64,000 bases of DNA, taken from positions 1,502,854 to 1,566,853 of the forward strand of contig NZ_UGGU01000003.1 in the NCBI RefSeq assembly GCF_900450765.1. Reading direction: 5' to 3'. A program made the position numbers and the translations under genes. Below are positions 40,384-49,901 of this stretch, piece by piece; the first letter of the stretch is position 1; the number at the start of each line of letters is the position of its first letter. This DNA is from Fusobacterium necrogenes. Its GTDB lineage: Bacteria > Fusobacteriota > Fusobacteriia > Fusobacteriales > Fusobacteriaceae. Under the pieces are notes generated by a model. It saw nothing but the letters and a program-made list of their open reading frames with translations, did not search any database and was not told the DNA's origin.

Positions 40384-41166
40384 ATGAAATATGCTGAAGA
40401 AGGGGTACAATATCACATAGGATTAAGAAAGGGAGATGTAGGTAAATATGTAATTTTACCTGGAGATCCTAAACGTTGTGAGAAAATAGCAAGACATTTT
40501 GATGATGCTAAACTTATTGCAGATAGTAGAGAATATGTTACATATACTGGTTATTTAGATGGTGTTAAAGTAAGTGTTACTTCTACTGGAATAGGGGGAC
40601 CATCTGCTTCAATAGCTCTTGAAGAGTTAGTAAGAGTTGGAGCTGATACTTTCTTAAGAGTTGGAACTTGCGGTGGTATGCAAACAGATATAATGGGAGG
40701 AGATTTAGTTATCGCTACTGGGGCTATTCGTATGGAAGGAACTAGTAAAGAGTATGCACCAATAGAGTTTCCTGCTGTTGCTAATCTCGAAATTACTAAT
40801 GCACTTATTCAAGCTGCTAAAGATTTAAATAAAAAATATCATGTTGGAATTGTTCAATGTAAGGATGCTTTTTATGGACAACATGAGCCTGAAACAAAAC
40901 CTGTAGATTATGAACTAGTGAACAAATGGAATGCTTGGGTGCGTCTAGGATGTAAAGCTTCTGAAATGGAATCTGCTGCTTTATTTGTTGTTGGAGATTA
41001 TTTAAAAGTTCGTGTAGGTTCATCTTTTTTAGTTGTTGCTAACCAAGAAAGAGAAAAATTAGGACTAGAAAACCCCGTTGTTCATGATACAGAGGCTGCT
41101 ATTGAAGTTACAGTTCAAGCTATTCGTAACTTAATTAAACAAGATAAAGAATCTGGTCTTTTATAA
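40384..41166 (+). CDS. udp: Uridine phosphorylase
   Basis: A 260-residue cytosolic nucleoside phosphorylase of the PNP/UDP family, splitting uridine (and possibly deoxyuridine) with phosphate to uracil and (deoxy)ribose-1-phosphate. Seen are [60 protein letters not shown] and the C-terminal [14 protein letters not shown]. The Arg and Glu positions match the uridine branch better than DeoD, which is encoded separately downstream. Ribosome-binding site AGGAGG. First gene of the salvage operon. Confidence 0.92.
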   Translation: MKYAEEGVQYHIGLRKGDVGKYVILPGDPKRCEKIARHFDDAKLIADSREYVTYTGYLDGVKVSVTSTGIGGPSASIALEELVRVGADTFLRVGTCGGMQTDIMGGDLVIATGAIRMEGTSKEYAPIEFPAVANLEITNALIQAAKDLNKKYHVGIVQCKDAFYGQHEPETKPVDYELVNKWNAWVRLGCKASEMESAALFVVGDYLKVRVGSSFLVVANQEREKLGLENPVVHDTEAAIEVTVQAIRNLIKQDKESGLL

Positions 41167-41192
41167 TTTTAATTAAATAAATCGGAGGAATG

Positions 41193-42395
41193 ATGAAAGG
41201 GATAATAATTTTAATTGGTATAGTTTTACTATTAGGTCTATTGTATCTTATATCTTCACACAAAAAGGAAGTAAAAATTTCTATTGTTGTAAAAGCTTTA
41301 ATTGTTCAATTTATTCTAGCTTTTCTTCTAGTAAAGTTTCCTTTTGGAAGAATTGTAGTATCTAAGCTTTCTGATGTAGTTACAAAAATTCTTAGTTATG
41401 GATTTAATGGATTATCATTTGTATTTGGTAGTTTAGCAGACCCTAGTCAAGCTACTGGTTTCATATTTATAATAGGTGCTCTTGGAAACATAATATTCCT
41501 ATCAGCTCTAGTAGCTGCTCTTTTCTATCTTGGAATATTAGGAGCTATTGTTAAAGTTATTGGTAAAGTAGTAGGGAAAATCTTAGGAACTACTCAAGTT
41601 GAAAGCTTTGTTGCTGTTGCTAATATGTTTCTAGGACAAACTGAAAGTCCTATTCTTGTTAGTAAATACTTAGGAAATATGACTCAAAGTGAAATAATGG
41701 TAGTTTTAGTTTCTGGAATGGGAAGTATGTCTGCTACAATAATTGGAGGATATACTGCTTTAGGTATCCCTATGGAGTATCTACTTACAGCTTCAGCTCT
41801 TGTTCCCTTTGGAAGTATTGCTATCTCAAAAATTCTTTTACCTGAAACAGAGCATGCTAAAGTAATTGAAAATGTAAGTATGGATAGAAAAGGACATCAT
41901 GAAAATATTATATCAGCTGTTACAGAAGGAGCTGTAAACGGTATCCAAGCTGTTATTGCCATTGCTGCTTCTCTTGTAGCATTTATCTCTATTGTTTCTC
42001 TTGTAAATGGTATATTAGGAGTTGCTGGATTAAGCCTTGAGAAAATTTTCGCATATATATTCTCTCCATTTGGTTTCTTTATGGGATTAGAAGGTAAAAA
42101 TATCTTGTATGCTGGAGAATTACTTGGATTTAAATTAGTCTTAAATGAATTTGTTGCTTTTCAAAATTTAGGTCAACACCTTGCTTCTTTAGATTATAGA
42201 ACAGGACTTATGTTAAGTATTGCTATGGCTGGGTTTGCTAATGTTTCTAGTATGGGAATTTGTATTTCTGGAATATCTATACTTTGTCCTGACAAAAGAC
42301 CTGTACTTGCTAGACTTGCTTTCAAAGCTATGATAGGTGGTTTTGCTGTAAGTATTTTAAGTGCGATGATTGTTGGATTTATCACAATTATATAA
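41193..42395 (+). CDS. nupC: Concentrative nucleoside transporter (NupC/CNT family)
   Basis: A 400-residue inner-membrane cation-coupled nucleoside importer. Hydrophobic helices span the length; conserved family blocks are NMFLGQTESPILVSKYLGNM, SGMGSMSATIIGGYTALGIP, GLEGKNILYAGELLGFKLVL and ALCGFANxxS-like MAGFANVSSMGICISGIS. Two adjacent ATGs occur; the second (41193) has better distance from the GGAGG site. It is between the phosphorylase and deaminase genes, so it supplies their substrates. Confidence 0.93.
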   Translation: MKGIIILIGIVLLLGLLYLISSHKKEVKISIVVKALIVQFILAFLLVKFPFGRIVVSKLSDVVTKILSYGFNGLSFVFGSLADPSQATGFIFIIGALGNIIFLSALVAALFYLGILGAIVKVIGKVVGKILGTTQVESFVAVANMFLGQTESPILVSKYLGNMTQSEIMVVLVSGMGSMSATIIGGYTALGIPMEYLLTASALVPFGSIAISKILLPETEHAKVIENVSMDRKGHHENIISAVTEGAVNGIQAVIAIAASLVAFISIVSLVNGILGVAGLSLEKIFAYIFSPFGFFMGLEGKNILYAGELLGFKLVLNEFVAFQNLGQHLASLDYRTGLMLSIAMAGFANVSSMGICISGISILCPDKRPVLARLAFKAMIGGFAVSILSAMIVGFITII

Positions 42396-42412
42396 ATTTA
42401 TGTTATAATATA

Positions 42413-42435
42413 TTGGGGTTGATTTTCAACCTCAA
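42413..42435 (+). other. Intercistronic hairpin between nupC and cdd
   Basis: TTGGGGTTGA pairs with TCAACCTCAA around a 3-base loop (ten pairs including one G-T). No T run follows, so it is not a standard terminator. A TATAAT-like sequence lies just upstream. It may be an mRNA stability element or attenuate part of the operon; this is inference. Confidence 0.5.
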
Positions 42436-42457
42436 TTATTACTAGAAGGAGGTATTT

Positions 42458-42874
42458 ATGCAAAAAATATTTGAACAATATAAAGATATTCTAGATAGAG
42501 CTTTTGAGGTAATGGAAAAAGCTTATGCACCTTATTCAAAATACCATGTTGGAGCTTGTGTAAAAACTAAAGATGGAAAATATTATGTTGGAGCTAATAT
42601 AGAAAATGCTTCTTATGGGCTTACTAATTGTGCTGAAAGAAGTGCTCTATTTCATGTATATTCTTTAGGGTATAGACAAGATGACATTGAATCTATGGCT
42701 CTAGTAACTAAAGGGAACACTTTAGGAAGTCCTTGCGGAGCATGTAGACAAGTTATGGTTGAGCTTTTAAAAAAGGATACCCCTATAATTATTGCTAATA
42801 CAAATTCTCAAGCTATGATCACAAATATTGTTGAACTTTTACCTTTTTCTTTTACAAGTGATGATTTAAAATAA
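42458..42874 (+). CDS. cdd: Cytidine deaminase
   Basis: A 138-residue zinc enzyme converting cytidine and deoxycytidine to uridine and deoxyuridine. The active site is readable: YVGANIENASYGLTNCAERS with the catalytic Glu and a Cys zinc ligand, and GSPCGACRQVMVEL with the other two Cys ligands. Length is standard for the small tetrameric form. It has an AAGGAGG ribosome-binding site and feeds its product to uridine phosphorylase, encoded at the head of the operon. Confidence 0.96.
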   Translation: MQKIFEQYKDILDRAFEVMEKAYAPYSKYHVGACVKTKDGKYYVGANIENASYGLTNCAERSALFHVYSLGYRQDDIESMALVTKGNTLGSPCGACRQVMVELLKKDTPIIIANTNSQAMITNIVELLPFSFTSDDLK

Positions 42875-42891
42875 TAGGAGGATATATTAAT

Positions 42892-43602
42892 ATGACACCA
42901 CACAATAATGCTAAAATCGGAGAAATTGCAAAAAATGTTTTAATGCCTGGAGATCCTTTAAGAGCAAAATTTATAGCTGAAACATTTTTAAAAAATATAA
43001 AACAAGTTAACTCTGTTAGAAATATGCTTGCCTATACTGGAACATATAAAGGAAAGGAAATTACTGTTATGGCTTCTGGAATGGGAATGCCATCAATAGG
43101 AATATACTCTTATGAGTTATTCAAAGTATATGGAGTAGAAAATATTGTACGTATTGGTTCAGCTGGAGCTTATGTTGATAAGTTAGATGTATACGATGTT
43201 GTTTTAGCTGAATCAGCTTGGAGTCAATCAACTTTTGCTCATACTCAAAATGGATATGAAAGTGATACTACATACCCAGATAAAGAATTAAATGAAAAAA
43301 TTATAGCAACTGCTAAAAAATTAGGTATTCCTTTACATGTTGAAAAAATTCATTCAAGTGATGTATTCTATACAGAGCCAAATGTAGATAGCTATAAAGA
43401 GCATTTTGCAAAACATGGTTGTACATGTGTAGAAATGGAGAGCTTTGCTCTATTCCATAATGCTAAAGTTTTAGGTAAAAAAGCAGCTTGTCTCTTAACT
43501 ATATCTGATTCTTTCACTTCTCATAAAGTTACAACTCCTGAAGAGAGACAAACTGCTTTCACTAAGATGATGGAAATAGCTCTAGAAACTTTTATTGACT
43601 AA
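42892..43602 (+). CDS. deoD: Purine nucleoside phosphorylase (DeoD type)
   Basis: A 236-residue hexameric-type phosphorylase releasing purine bases and (deoxy)ribose-1-phosphate. Visible motifs are [56 protein letters not shown] and [19 protein letters not shown], with the catalytic Asp in LLTISDSF. It lies 17 bases after cdd. Together with udp it covers purine and pyrimidine nucleosides. Confidence 0.96.
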   Translation: MTPHNNAKIGEIAKNVLMPGDPLRAKFIAETFLKNIKQVNSVRNMLAYTGTYKGKEITVMASGMGMPSIGIYSYELFKVYGVENIVRIGSAGAYVDKLDVYDVVLAESAWSQSTFAHTQNGYESDTTYPDKELNEKIIATAKKLGIPLHVEKIHSSDVFYTEPNVDSYKEHFAKHGCTCVEMESFALFHNAKVLGKKAACLLTISDSFTSHKVTTPEERQTAFTKMMEIALETFID

Positions 43603-43615
43603 AAAGGAGATTAAT

Positions 43616-44806
43616 ATGAAAAAATACAAAAGAATTTTTACAATAGTATTAGATTCATTAGGAATTGGGGCTATGAAAGATTCTGAAAAATTTGGAGATA
43701 TAGGAGTAGATACACTTGGTAATATTGCTAAATCTGTTTCTTCTCTTAATATTCCAAATCTGCAAAAATTAGGATTAGCTAATCTACATCCTATTAAAAA
43801 TGTAAATACAGTAGAAAAACCATTAGGATATTTTGCTGTTCTTAATGAAACTAGTGTTGGAAAAGATACTATGACTGGGCATTGGGAGATGATGGGACTT
43901 AATATACAAAAACCTTTCCAAACTTTTACTGATACAGGTTTTCCAAAGGAATTAATAGATGAACTTGAAGCTAAATGTGGACGTAAAGTAGTTGGAAATA
44001 AATCTGCTAGTGGTACAGAAATACTTGATGAATATGGAGAACATGAGATAGCTACGGGAGACATGATAGTTTATACCAGTGCTGACTCAGTTTTACAAAT
44101 CTGTGGACATGAAAAATATATGGGATTAGATAATCTTTATAAATATTGTGAAATAGCTAGAGAACTTACTATGAAAGATGAATGGAAAGTCGGGAGAATA
44201 ATAGCTAGACCATATATAGGTGAAAAAAAAGGAGAATTCAAAAGAACAAGTAATAGACATGATTATGCTTTAAAACCTTATGGAAATACTGCTCTTAATG
44301 TTTTAAAAAATGCTGGACTAGATGTAATTTCTGTTGGAAAAATTAATGATATATTTGATGGAGAGGGAGTTACTGAGTCTCATAAATCAAAAAGTTCTGT
44401 TCATGGAATGGAACAAACTATTGAAATAGCCAACAAAGATTTTACAGGTCTTTGTTTTGTAAATTTAGTAGATTTTGATGCTTTATGGGGACACAGAAGA
44501 AATCCGCAAGGTTATGCTGAGGAGATAGAAAAATTTGATAAAAATTTAGGAGTACTTCTTTCTAAGTTGAGAGAAGATGATCTGTTAATATTGACAGCTG
44601 ATCATGGAAATGATCCTACTTATACTGGAACTGATCACACTAGAGAACAAGTGCCTTTTATAGCTTATTCTCCATCTTTTAAAGAAAATGGAAATTTAGG
44701 AGAATTTGATACCTTTGCTGTAATAGGAGCAACAATAGTTGATAACTTTGGACTAACAATGCCTCAAGATACTATTGGATACTCTATTTTAGATAAAATA
44801 AATTAA
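43616..44806 (+). CDS. deoB: Phosphopentomutase
   Basis: A 396-residue manganese enzyme of the alkaline phosphatase superfamily, interconverting (deoxy)ribose-1-phosphate and 5-phosphate. Motifs are [20 protein letters not shown] (metal Asp), [14 protein letters not shown] (catalytic Thr), [13 protein letters not shown] and [21 protein letters not shown] start it at the ATG at 43616 (MKKYKRIF), which has AAGGAG seven bases upstream; an earlier in-frame ATG-less extension overlapping deoD is unlikely. Confidence 0.96.
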   Translation: MKKYKRIFTIVLDSLGIGAMKDSEKFGDIGVDTLGNIAKSVSSLNIPNLQKLGLANLHPIKNVNTVEKPLGYFAVLNETSVGKDTMTGHWEMMGLNIQKPFQTFTDTGFPKELIDELEAKCGRKVVGNKSASGTEILDEYGEHEIATGDMIVYTSADSVLQICGHEKYMGLDNLYKYCEIARELTMKDEWKVGRIIARPYIGEKKGEFKRTSNRHDYALKPYGNTALNVLKNAGLDVISVGKINDIFDGEGVTESHKSKSSVHGMEQTIEIANKDFTGLCFVNLVDFDALWGHRRNPQGYAEEIEKFDKNLGVLLSKLREDDLLILTADHGNDPTYTGTDHTREQVPFIAYSPSFKENGNLGEFDTFAVIGATIVDNFGLTMPQDTIGYSILDKIN

Positions 44807-44820
44807 GAGAGGATATGTAT

Positions 44821-45489
44821 ATGGATAGAAATAAAATATTAAGTGCTGTTGACCACACACTTTTAACTCAAAATGCTACTTGGGAAGATATAAAACAAAT
44901 TCTTGATGATGGAATAAAATACAGTGTTGCTTCTGCTTGTATTCCAGCTTCTTATGTAAAAAAAGCTAAAGAATATGTAGGAGATAAGCTACCTATTTGT
45001 ACAGTAATTGGTTTCCCTAATGGGTATTCTACAACTGCTGTAAAAATTTTTGAAACTGAAGATGCTATTAAAAATGGTGCTGATGAAATAGACATGGTTA
45101 TCAATATTACTGATGTAAAAAATGAAAATTTTAATGCAATCTTAGAAGAGATTAAAGATATTCATAAAGCTTGTAATGGTAAAATATTAAAAGTAATCGT
45201 TGAAACTTGTCTTCTAACTGAAGAGGAAAAAATAAAAATGTGTGAAATAGTTACTAATTCAGGAGCTGAATATATTAAAACTTCTACTGGATTCTCAACT
45301 GGTGGAGCTACATTTGATGATATAGCTCTAATGAAAAAGTATGTAGGAAAAAATGTTAAAATAAAAGCTGCTGGAGGAATCTCTTCATTAGATGATGCTG
45401 CTAAATTTATGGAACTTGGGGCTGATAGATTAGGTACAAGTAGAATAGTAAAAATCATCAAAGGGGAAAACTTTAAAAATATATATTAA
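44821..45489 (+). CDS. deoC: Deoxyribose-phosphate aldolase
   Basis: A 222-residue class I aldolase cleaving deoxyribose-5-phosphate to glyceraldehyde-3-phosphate and acetaldehyde, the end of the pathway. Seen are [57 protein letters not shown] with the Schiff-base region, and [20 protein letters not shown]. Two ATGs are in frame (44815 and 44821); the second is better spaced from GAGAGG. It ends the operon and is followed by a large palindromic terminator. Confidence 0.95.
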   Translation: MDRNKILSAVDHTLLTQNATWEDIKQILDDGIKYSVASACIPASYVKKAKEYVGDKLPICTVIGFPNGYSTTAVKIFETEDAIKNGADEIDMVINITDVKNENFNAILEEIKDIHKACNGKILKVIVETCLLTEEEKIKMCEIVTNSGAEYIKTSTGFSTGGATFDDIALMKKYVGKNVKIKAAGGISSLDDAAKFMELGADRLGTSRIVKIIKGENFKNIY

Positions 45490-45520
45490 AATCTAACAAA
45501 TTGAAAAGAAGAATTTTATA

Positions 45521-45566
45521 CTACAACCTCTATCTTAGATATCTAAGATAGAGGTTGTAGTTTTTA
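45521..45566 (+). terminator. 40-bp perfect palindrome terminator of the nucleoside operon
   Basis: Bases 45521-45540 and 45541-45560 are exact reverse complements (CTACAACCTCTATCTTAGAT and its complement), with no unpaired centre, followed by TTTTT. The position, 31 bases after deoC, makes it the operon terminator; on RNA the central few bases must form the loop. Confidence 0.85.
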
Positions 45567-45795
45567 ACAAAAGAATAAGATTAAAAGGATTAACGTCTAC
45601 AGAATACAGGAGTCAATCCTTATTAATCAATGATTAAATAATAGTATCTAAGAAAGAGAATTCACTACATTTTAATTCAAGAATAATGTTCTTTTTTTAC
45701 TTTTTCCTTTCTTATTCTATTTTTTCAAATTTTAATTATTCAAATACTAATTGAATAAAGAAAATTTAAAAATATCTAAATAATAACTTTAAACT
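45567..45795. other. Intergenic region between the deoC terminator and the glyA 3' end
   Basis: About 230 bases of AT-rich sequence between converging transcripts. A short plus-strand open frame (KNKIKRINVYRIQESILINQ then stop, 45570-45632) has no start and is not recognised. No clear glyA terminator was found on the minus strand. Confidence 0.5.
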
Positions 45796-47031
45796 TTAAT
45801 ACAATGGAAAATTTAAACACAACTCTCTAACCTCTTCTCTTATTTTCAAAAGTTCACTTTCATTTTCAATATTCTCAATAACTCTAAGAATAAACTCTCC
45901 TATTTTCTTCATCTCTTCTTCTTTCATTCCTCTAGTCGTCATAGCAGGAGTTCCTATTCTTATTCCACTGGTGACCATTGGTTTTTCAGTATCATAAGGA
46001 ATACCATTTTTATTTACAGTTATCCCTGCTAAATCTAAAGATTTTTCAACTTGCATACCTGTAAGTCCTTTAGATTTTACATCTATAAGCATCATATGGT
46101 TATCTGTTCCTCCACTTACGATTCTAAGTCCTCCCTCCTCTAAAACTTTAGCTAAAATTTTAGCATTCTTTACAATTTGTTTTTGATATTCAACAAACTC
46201 AGGTGTCAAAGCCTCTTTAAATGCTACAGCCTTAGCTGCTATTATATGCATAAGAGGGCCTCCCTGTATTCCAGGAAATATAGATTTATCAATCTTTTTA
46301 GCTATCTCTTCATCATTAGTCATAATAACTCCACCACGAGGTCCTCTTAGTGTTTTATGAGTTGTAGTAGTTACCACATGAGCATATGGAATAGGAGATG
46401 GATGCACTCCAGCAGCAATAAGTCCAGCTATATGTGCCATATCTACCATTAAATAAGCTCCTACTTTATCAGCTATCTCTCTAAATCTCTTAAAATCTAT
46501 TATCCTTGAGTAAGCACTAGCTCCAGCTATTATCATTTTAGGCTTAGTTTCAAGTGCTATTTTTTCTACTTCATCATAGTCTATTTTTTCATCAGATTGA
46601 GAAACACTATATGATACAATATTGTAGTCTTTTCCTGAAAAATTTACATTTTTTCCATGAGTCAAATGTCCACCATGATCCAATTTCATTCCCAAAACTG
46701 TATCTCCTATACTAAGAAGTGCTTTATATACTCCCATATTAGCTTGTGACCCTGAATGTGGTTGAACATTTACATAGTTTACACCGAATAATTTTTTAGC
46801 TCTTTCAATAGCTAATTTCTCAGCTATATCAACTATATGGCAACCTCCATAGTATCTCTTATCTGGATATCCTTCAGCATACTTATTTGTCATTATACTT
46901 CCAGCTGCTTCTAATACAGCTTCTGATACAAAGTTTTCAGATGCTATTAACTCTATTCCCTCGTTTTGCCTTTTCTTTTCAGCCTCAATAGCTTCAAAAA
47001 TATCTTTATCTACTTCACATAGTTTATTCAT
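45796..47031 (-). CDS. glyA: Serine hydroxymethyltransferase
   Basis: A 411-residue pyridoxal-phosphate enzyme converting serine and tetrahydrofolate to glycine and methylene-THF, the main one-carbon source. Typical stretches are [60 protein letters not shown] and the PLP-lysine site [20 protein letters not shown]. Length is standard. It follows the ArsC/Spx-like gene by 16 bases and likely shares its promoter. Confidence 0.98.
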   Translation of the reverse strand: MNKLCEVDKDIFEAIEAEKKRQNEGIELIASENFVSEAVLEAAGSIMTNKYAEGYPDKRYYGGCHIVDIAEKLAIERAKKLFGVNYVNVQPHSGSQANMGVYKALLSIGDTVLGMKLDHGGHLTHGKNVNFSGKDYNIVSYSVSQSDEKIDYDEVEKIALETKPKMIIAGASAYSRIIDFKRFREIADKVGAYLMVDMAHIAGLIAAGVHPSPIPYAHVVTTTTHKTLRGPRGGVIMTNDEEIAKKIDKSIFPGIQGGPLMHIIAAKAVAFKEALTPEFVEYQKQIVKNAKILAKVLEEGGLRIVSGGTDNHMMLIDVKSKGLTGMQVEKSLDLAGITVNKNGIPYDTEKPMVTSGIRIGTPAMTTRGMKEEEMKKIGEFILRVIENIENESELLKIREEVRELCLNFPLY

Positions 47032-47047
47032 ATTCCCCTCCTAAAAA

Positions 47048-47404
47048 TTATTTAAAAAACTCTTCCCATTTATCCTTTTTAAATCCTATTAAAACACCAT
47101 TTTCTGTAATTAACAAAGGTCTTTTTACTAGCATTCCATTAGATGACAAGATATCTAACATCTCATCTTCAGTAGCAGTAACAAGTTTCTCCTTAAGTTT
47201 CATCTCTCTATAAAGTATCCCACTAGTATTAAAAAATTTTCTTGCTGATAAACCACTTAAAGCTATAAATCTTTTAAGCTCATCTTTGGTTGGATTATTC
47301 TCAACAATATGTCTATTCTCAAAATTTATTTTATTTTCCTCAAGCCATTTTCTTGCATTAATACAAGTACTACACTTAGGATAATTAATAAATAATACTG
47401 ACAT
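47048..47404 (-). CDS. ArsC/Spx-family thioredoxin-fold protein
   Basis: A 118-residue protein of the ArsC/YffB/Spx family. The N-terminal redox motif CSTC is in NYPKCSTCINARKWLEENKI, and the family's Arg-Pro is in LVKRPLLITENG. Members include arsenate reductases and, in Firmicutes, the Spx transcription regulators that sense disulphide stress. The present sequence has two cysteines in the CxxC motif as in Spx and some YffB proteins, and lacks an arsenic-gene neighbourhood, so I do not call it an arsenate reductase. It heads a two-gene unit with glyA. Confidence 0.82.
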   Translation of the reverse strand: MSVLFINYPKCSTCINARKWLEENKINFENRHIVENNPTKDELKRFIALSGLSARKFFNTSGILYREMKLKEKLVTATEDEMLDILSSNGMLVKRPLLITENGVLIGFKKDKWEEFFK

Positions 47405-47442
47405 CTACCCCTCCTTATAAATTTAATAATCTCTATGATTTA

Positions 47443-47472
47443 ATTATACTAAATTAGTCATAATAAATGCAA
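47443..47472 (-). promoter_or_regulatory. Probable promoter of ArsC/Spx-like gene and glyA
   Basis: Minus strand TTGCAT (47467-47472), 18-base spacer, TATAAT (47443-47448), about 39 bases from the ATG. Confidence 0.65.
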
Positions 47473-47493
47473 GCTAAAATTAATAAAAAAAAG

Positions 47494-47527
47494 AGGATAT
47501 TGAAATTACTTCCAATATCCTTTTTTA
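47494..47527 (-). terminator. Terminator after glutamine synthetase
   Basis: AGGATATTG (47494-47502) pairs with CAATATCCT (47513-47521) around a 10-base loop. On the minus strand it lies about 15 bases after the glnN stop and is followed by a T-rich tail. Confidence 0.75.
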
Positions 47528-47535
47528 TATTTCAA

Positions 47536-49650
47536 TTATAATCTAAACAATAAATCATAATAAGTAGGAATAGGCCATACAGTCTTATCAACTAACAGCT
47601 CTAATGAGTCTACTACATATCTCATTTGATTAAATATTGGCACTAACTCTGTATTATAATAACAAGCTCTTTCATACTCATCTGATATCAGCATTGCTAC
47701 TTTTAATCCTTCATTTAATTCAGTTATACAATTTTTTAATTGATTTTTAAATCCTATAACTTTGATTAAATGCTCTTTATCAAATTGAATATACTCCTCT
47801 TCTTTTAATGCTTCTCTTACACTATTAATCATTTGTGATATATTTGTTATATATTTTATAACACAAGGATATATTTCATTTCTTGCCATTCTTATTGCTG
47901 TTGATATCTCAATATTAGTTTGTTTATTATATCTATCACTATAAACCTTAAATCTTGAATAAAGTTCATTTCTCGATAAAACACCATTTCTTTCAAATAA
48001 CTCAATTGTTTCTTCTCTAATATATACAGGTATTCCCTCAATAGTATTTTTTAAATTTGATAACCCAAGCTCTTTAGCTTTACTTATCCATGAACTTTCA
48101 TATCCATTTCCATTAAAAATAACTCTTTTATGAAGATTATACCTCTCCTTAATAAGTTTAATTATATATTTATTAATATTTTGAATTGGATTAGTTTTCT
48201 CTAAAATATCAGCATATTCTCTCAAAATATCAGCAACAATAGTATTTATCATAAATACTGGTGTTGAAGCTGAAGCACTTGAACCAGGCATTCTAAATTC
48301 AAACTTATTTCCTGTAAAAGCAAATGGAGAAGTCCTATTTCTATCTGATAAATCTTTTGCTATTTTAGGAATACGAACTCCTATATTAATTGTTTCATTG
48401 ATATCCGATGTCTCTAAGAAAGAAGCGTTTCCTATATTTTCAAATAATTCTTGCAATTGTTCTCCTAAAAATATTGATATTACTGCTGGTGGAGCTTCAT
48501 GTCCCCCTAGTCTATGATCATTTCCTGGAGTTGCAGTACAAGCTCTCAATATATCAGCATACCTATCTATTCCTTCTATTACTGCCATTGTATATAGTAA
48601 AAATTGAAGATTCTCTGCTGATAAATTATCTGGATCAAAAAGATTTATTCCAGTATCTGTAGCTAGTGACCAATTACAATGTTTTCCTGAACCATTTACT
48701 CCTGAAAATGGCTTCTCATGCAAAAGAGCAGCTAATTTATGCCTATTTGCTATCTTCTTTATAGTATCCATAGCAAGATGATTTTGATCAACTGAAACAT
48801 TTGCCGAAGTAAACATCAACGCTATTTCAAATTGATTAGGCGCCACTTCATTGTGCTTTGTTTTTGCCATTACTCCTAATTTCCAAAGCTCTGCATCTAA
48901 TTCTGCCATGAATATTTCTACTCTTTCTTTAATAGTCCCATAATAATGATCATTCATCTCTTGCCCCTTTGGTGGAAGATTTCCAAATAAAGTTCTTCCA
49001 GCCAAAGCTAAATCTTGCCTTCTATCCCAAAACTCTTTCTCTACAAGAAAATACTCCTGCTCTACCCCTAAAGTTACATTGACATGCTTTGTATCAAAAT
49101 CTCCCAATAATCTTTGCATTCTTAATGCTTGTGCTTCAATAGATTTAATTGATCTTAAAAGTGGAACTTTTTTATCTAATGCCTCTCCATTATATCCAAC
49201 AAAAGCTGTAGGAATATAAAGTGATTTAGTCATTCCCTCTCCTTTTATAAACATAGGAGAACTTGTATCCCAAGCTGTGTATCCACGAGCTTCAAAAGTC
49301 GATCTTAATCCGCCATTAGGAAAAGAAGATGTATCCGCTTCTCCTTTTATTAGATCTTTTCCAGAGAATTGAGACATAATAGTTCCTTCAGAAGTTACAG
49401 ATATAAAAGACTCATGTTTTTCAGCTGTTAATTCAGTAAGAGGTTGAAACCAATGAGTAAAATGTGTAGCTCCTTTTTCTGTTGCCCAACTTTTAACTGC
49501 ATTAGCAATGACATCAGCCACTTCTAATGACATCTCCGCATTACCTTGTTGAACGGCCTTAAATTTTTTAAAAACAGAACTAGGAACCCTACTTTTTAAT
49601 TCAAGCTCTGAAAAATAATTAGCCCCAAAAACATCCAACATAGTGTTCAT
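47536..49650 (-). CDS. glnN: Type III glutamine synthetase
   Basis: A 704-residue GSIII, the long form found in Bacteroidetes, Fusobacteria, cyanobacteria and some Firmicutes, condensing ammonia and glutamate with ATP. Recognised blocks are DVFGANYFSELELKSRVPSS, THWFQPLTELTAEKHESFI, FEARGYTAWDTSSPMF, VEQEYFLVEKE, AKTKHNEVAPNQFEIALMF, LLHEKPFSGVNGSGKHCNWS and PGNDHRLGGHEAPPAVIS. It is a single-gene unit with its own terminator. GSIII is not known to be adenylylated; no regulatory gene is adjacent. Confidence 0.97.
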   Translation of the reverse strand: MNTMLDVFGANYFSELELKSRVPSSVFKKFKAVQQGNAEMSLEVADVIANAVKSWATEKGATHFTHWFQPLTELTAEKHESFISVTSEGTIMSQFSGKDLIKGEADTSSFPNGGLRSTFEARGYTAWDTSSPMFIKGEGMTKSLYIPTAFVGYNGEALDKKVPLLRSIKSIEAQALRMQRLLGDFDTKHVNVTLGVEQEYFLVEKEFWDRRQDLALAGRTLFGNLPPKGQEMNDHYYGTIKERVEIFMAELDAELWKLGVMAKTKHNEVAPNQFEIALMFTSANVSVDQNHLAMDTIKKIANRHKLAALLHEKPFSGVNGSGKHCNWSLATDTGINLFDPDNLSAENLQFLLYTMAVIEGIDRYADILRACTATPGNDHRLGGHEAPPAVISIFLGEQLQELFENIGNASFLETSDINETINIGVRIPKIAKDLSDRNRTSPFAFTGNKFEFRMPGSSASASTPVFMINTIVADILREYADILEKTNPIQNINKYIIKLIKERYNLHKRVIFNGNGYESSWISKAKELGLSNLKNTIEGIPVYIREETIELFERNGVLSRNELYSRFKVYSDRYNKQTNIEISTAIRMARNEIYPCVIKYITNISQMINSVREALKEEEYIQFDKEHLIKVIGFKNQLKNCITELNEGLKVAMLISDEYERACYYNTELVPIFNQMRYVVDSLELLVDKTVWPIPTYYDLLFRL

Positions 49651-49901
49651 TTTTAAACCCTCCTAAGCATTTTTCATACTATAATAATATACTAAACCAA
49701 CTCTAATACATTTATATTCGTGATATTTATCTTATTATTTCTTGACATAGACTATATTATTAATGATTTTAGCACATGTTCATAATATAATCAATAATTT
49801 TTTTAAAAACTTTCCTTTTTCAATTAAAAATTGAAAAAAAAACTAAAATAAGATATAATTTTATGTAGTATATAAGTAGATATAAAGAGGTGGATTTTTT
49901 A
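49651..49901. promoter_or_regulatory. Divergent region between glnN and ptsI, with the ptsI promoter
   Basis: On the plus strand TTGAAA (49831-49836), a 17-base spacer and a perfect TATAAT (49854-49859) lie about 42 bases before the ptsI ATG. A plus-strand TTGACA at 49742-49747 has no good -10 partner. For glnN on the minus strand only weak candidates (TTAGAG, 17 bases, TATAGT) were seen. Confidence 0.65.

Noticed and set aside
45570-45632. 3' end of a TnpB-like or IS200/605 remnant after deoC
   Set aside because: Only about 20 startless codons are open and no conserved TnpB motif or element end is visible.
47048-47404. Arsenate reductase assignment
   Set aside because: The fold and CxxC motif fit the broad ArsC/Spx family, but there is no ars neighbourhood and glyA is the partner, so a specific function is not supported.
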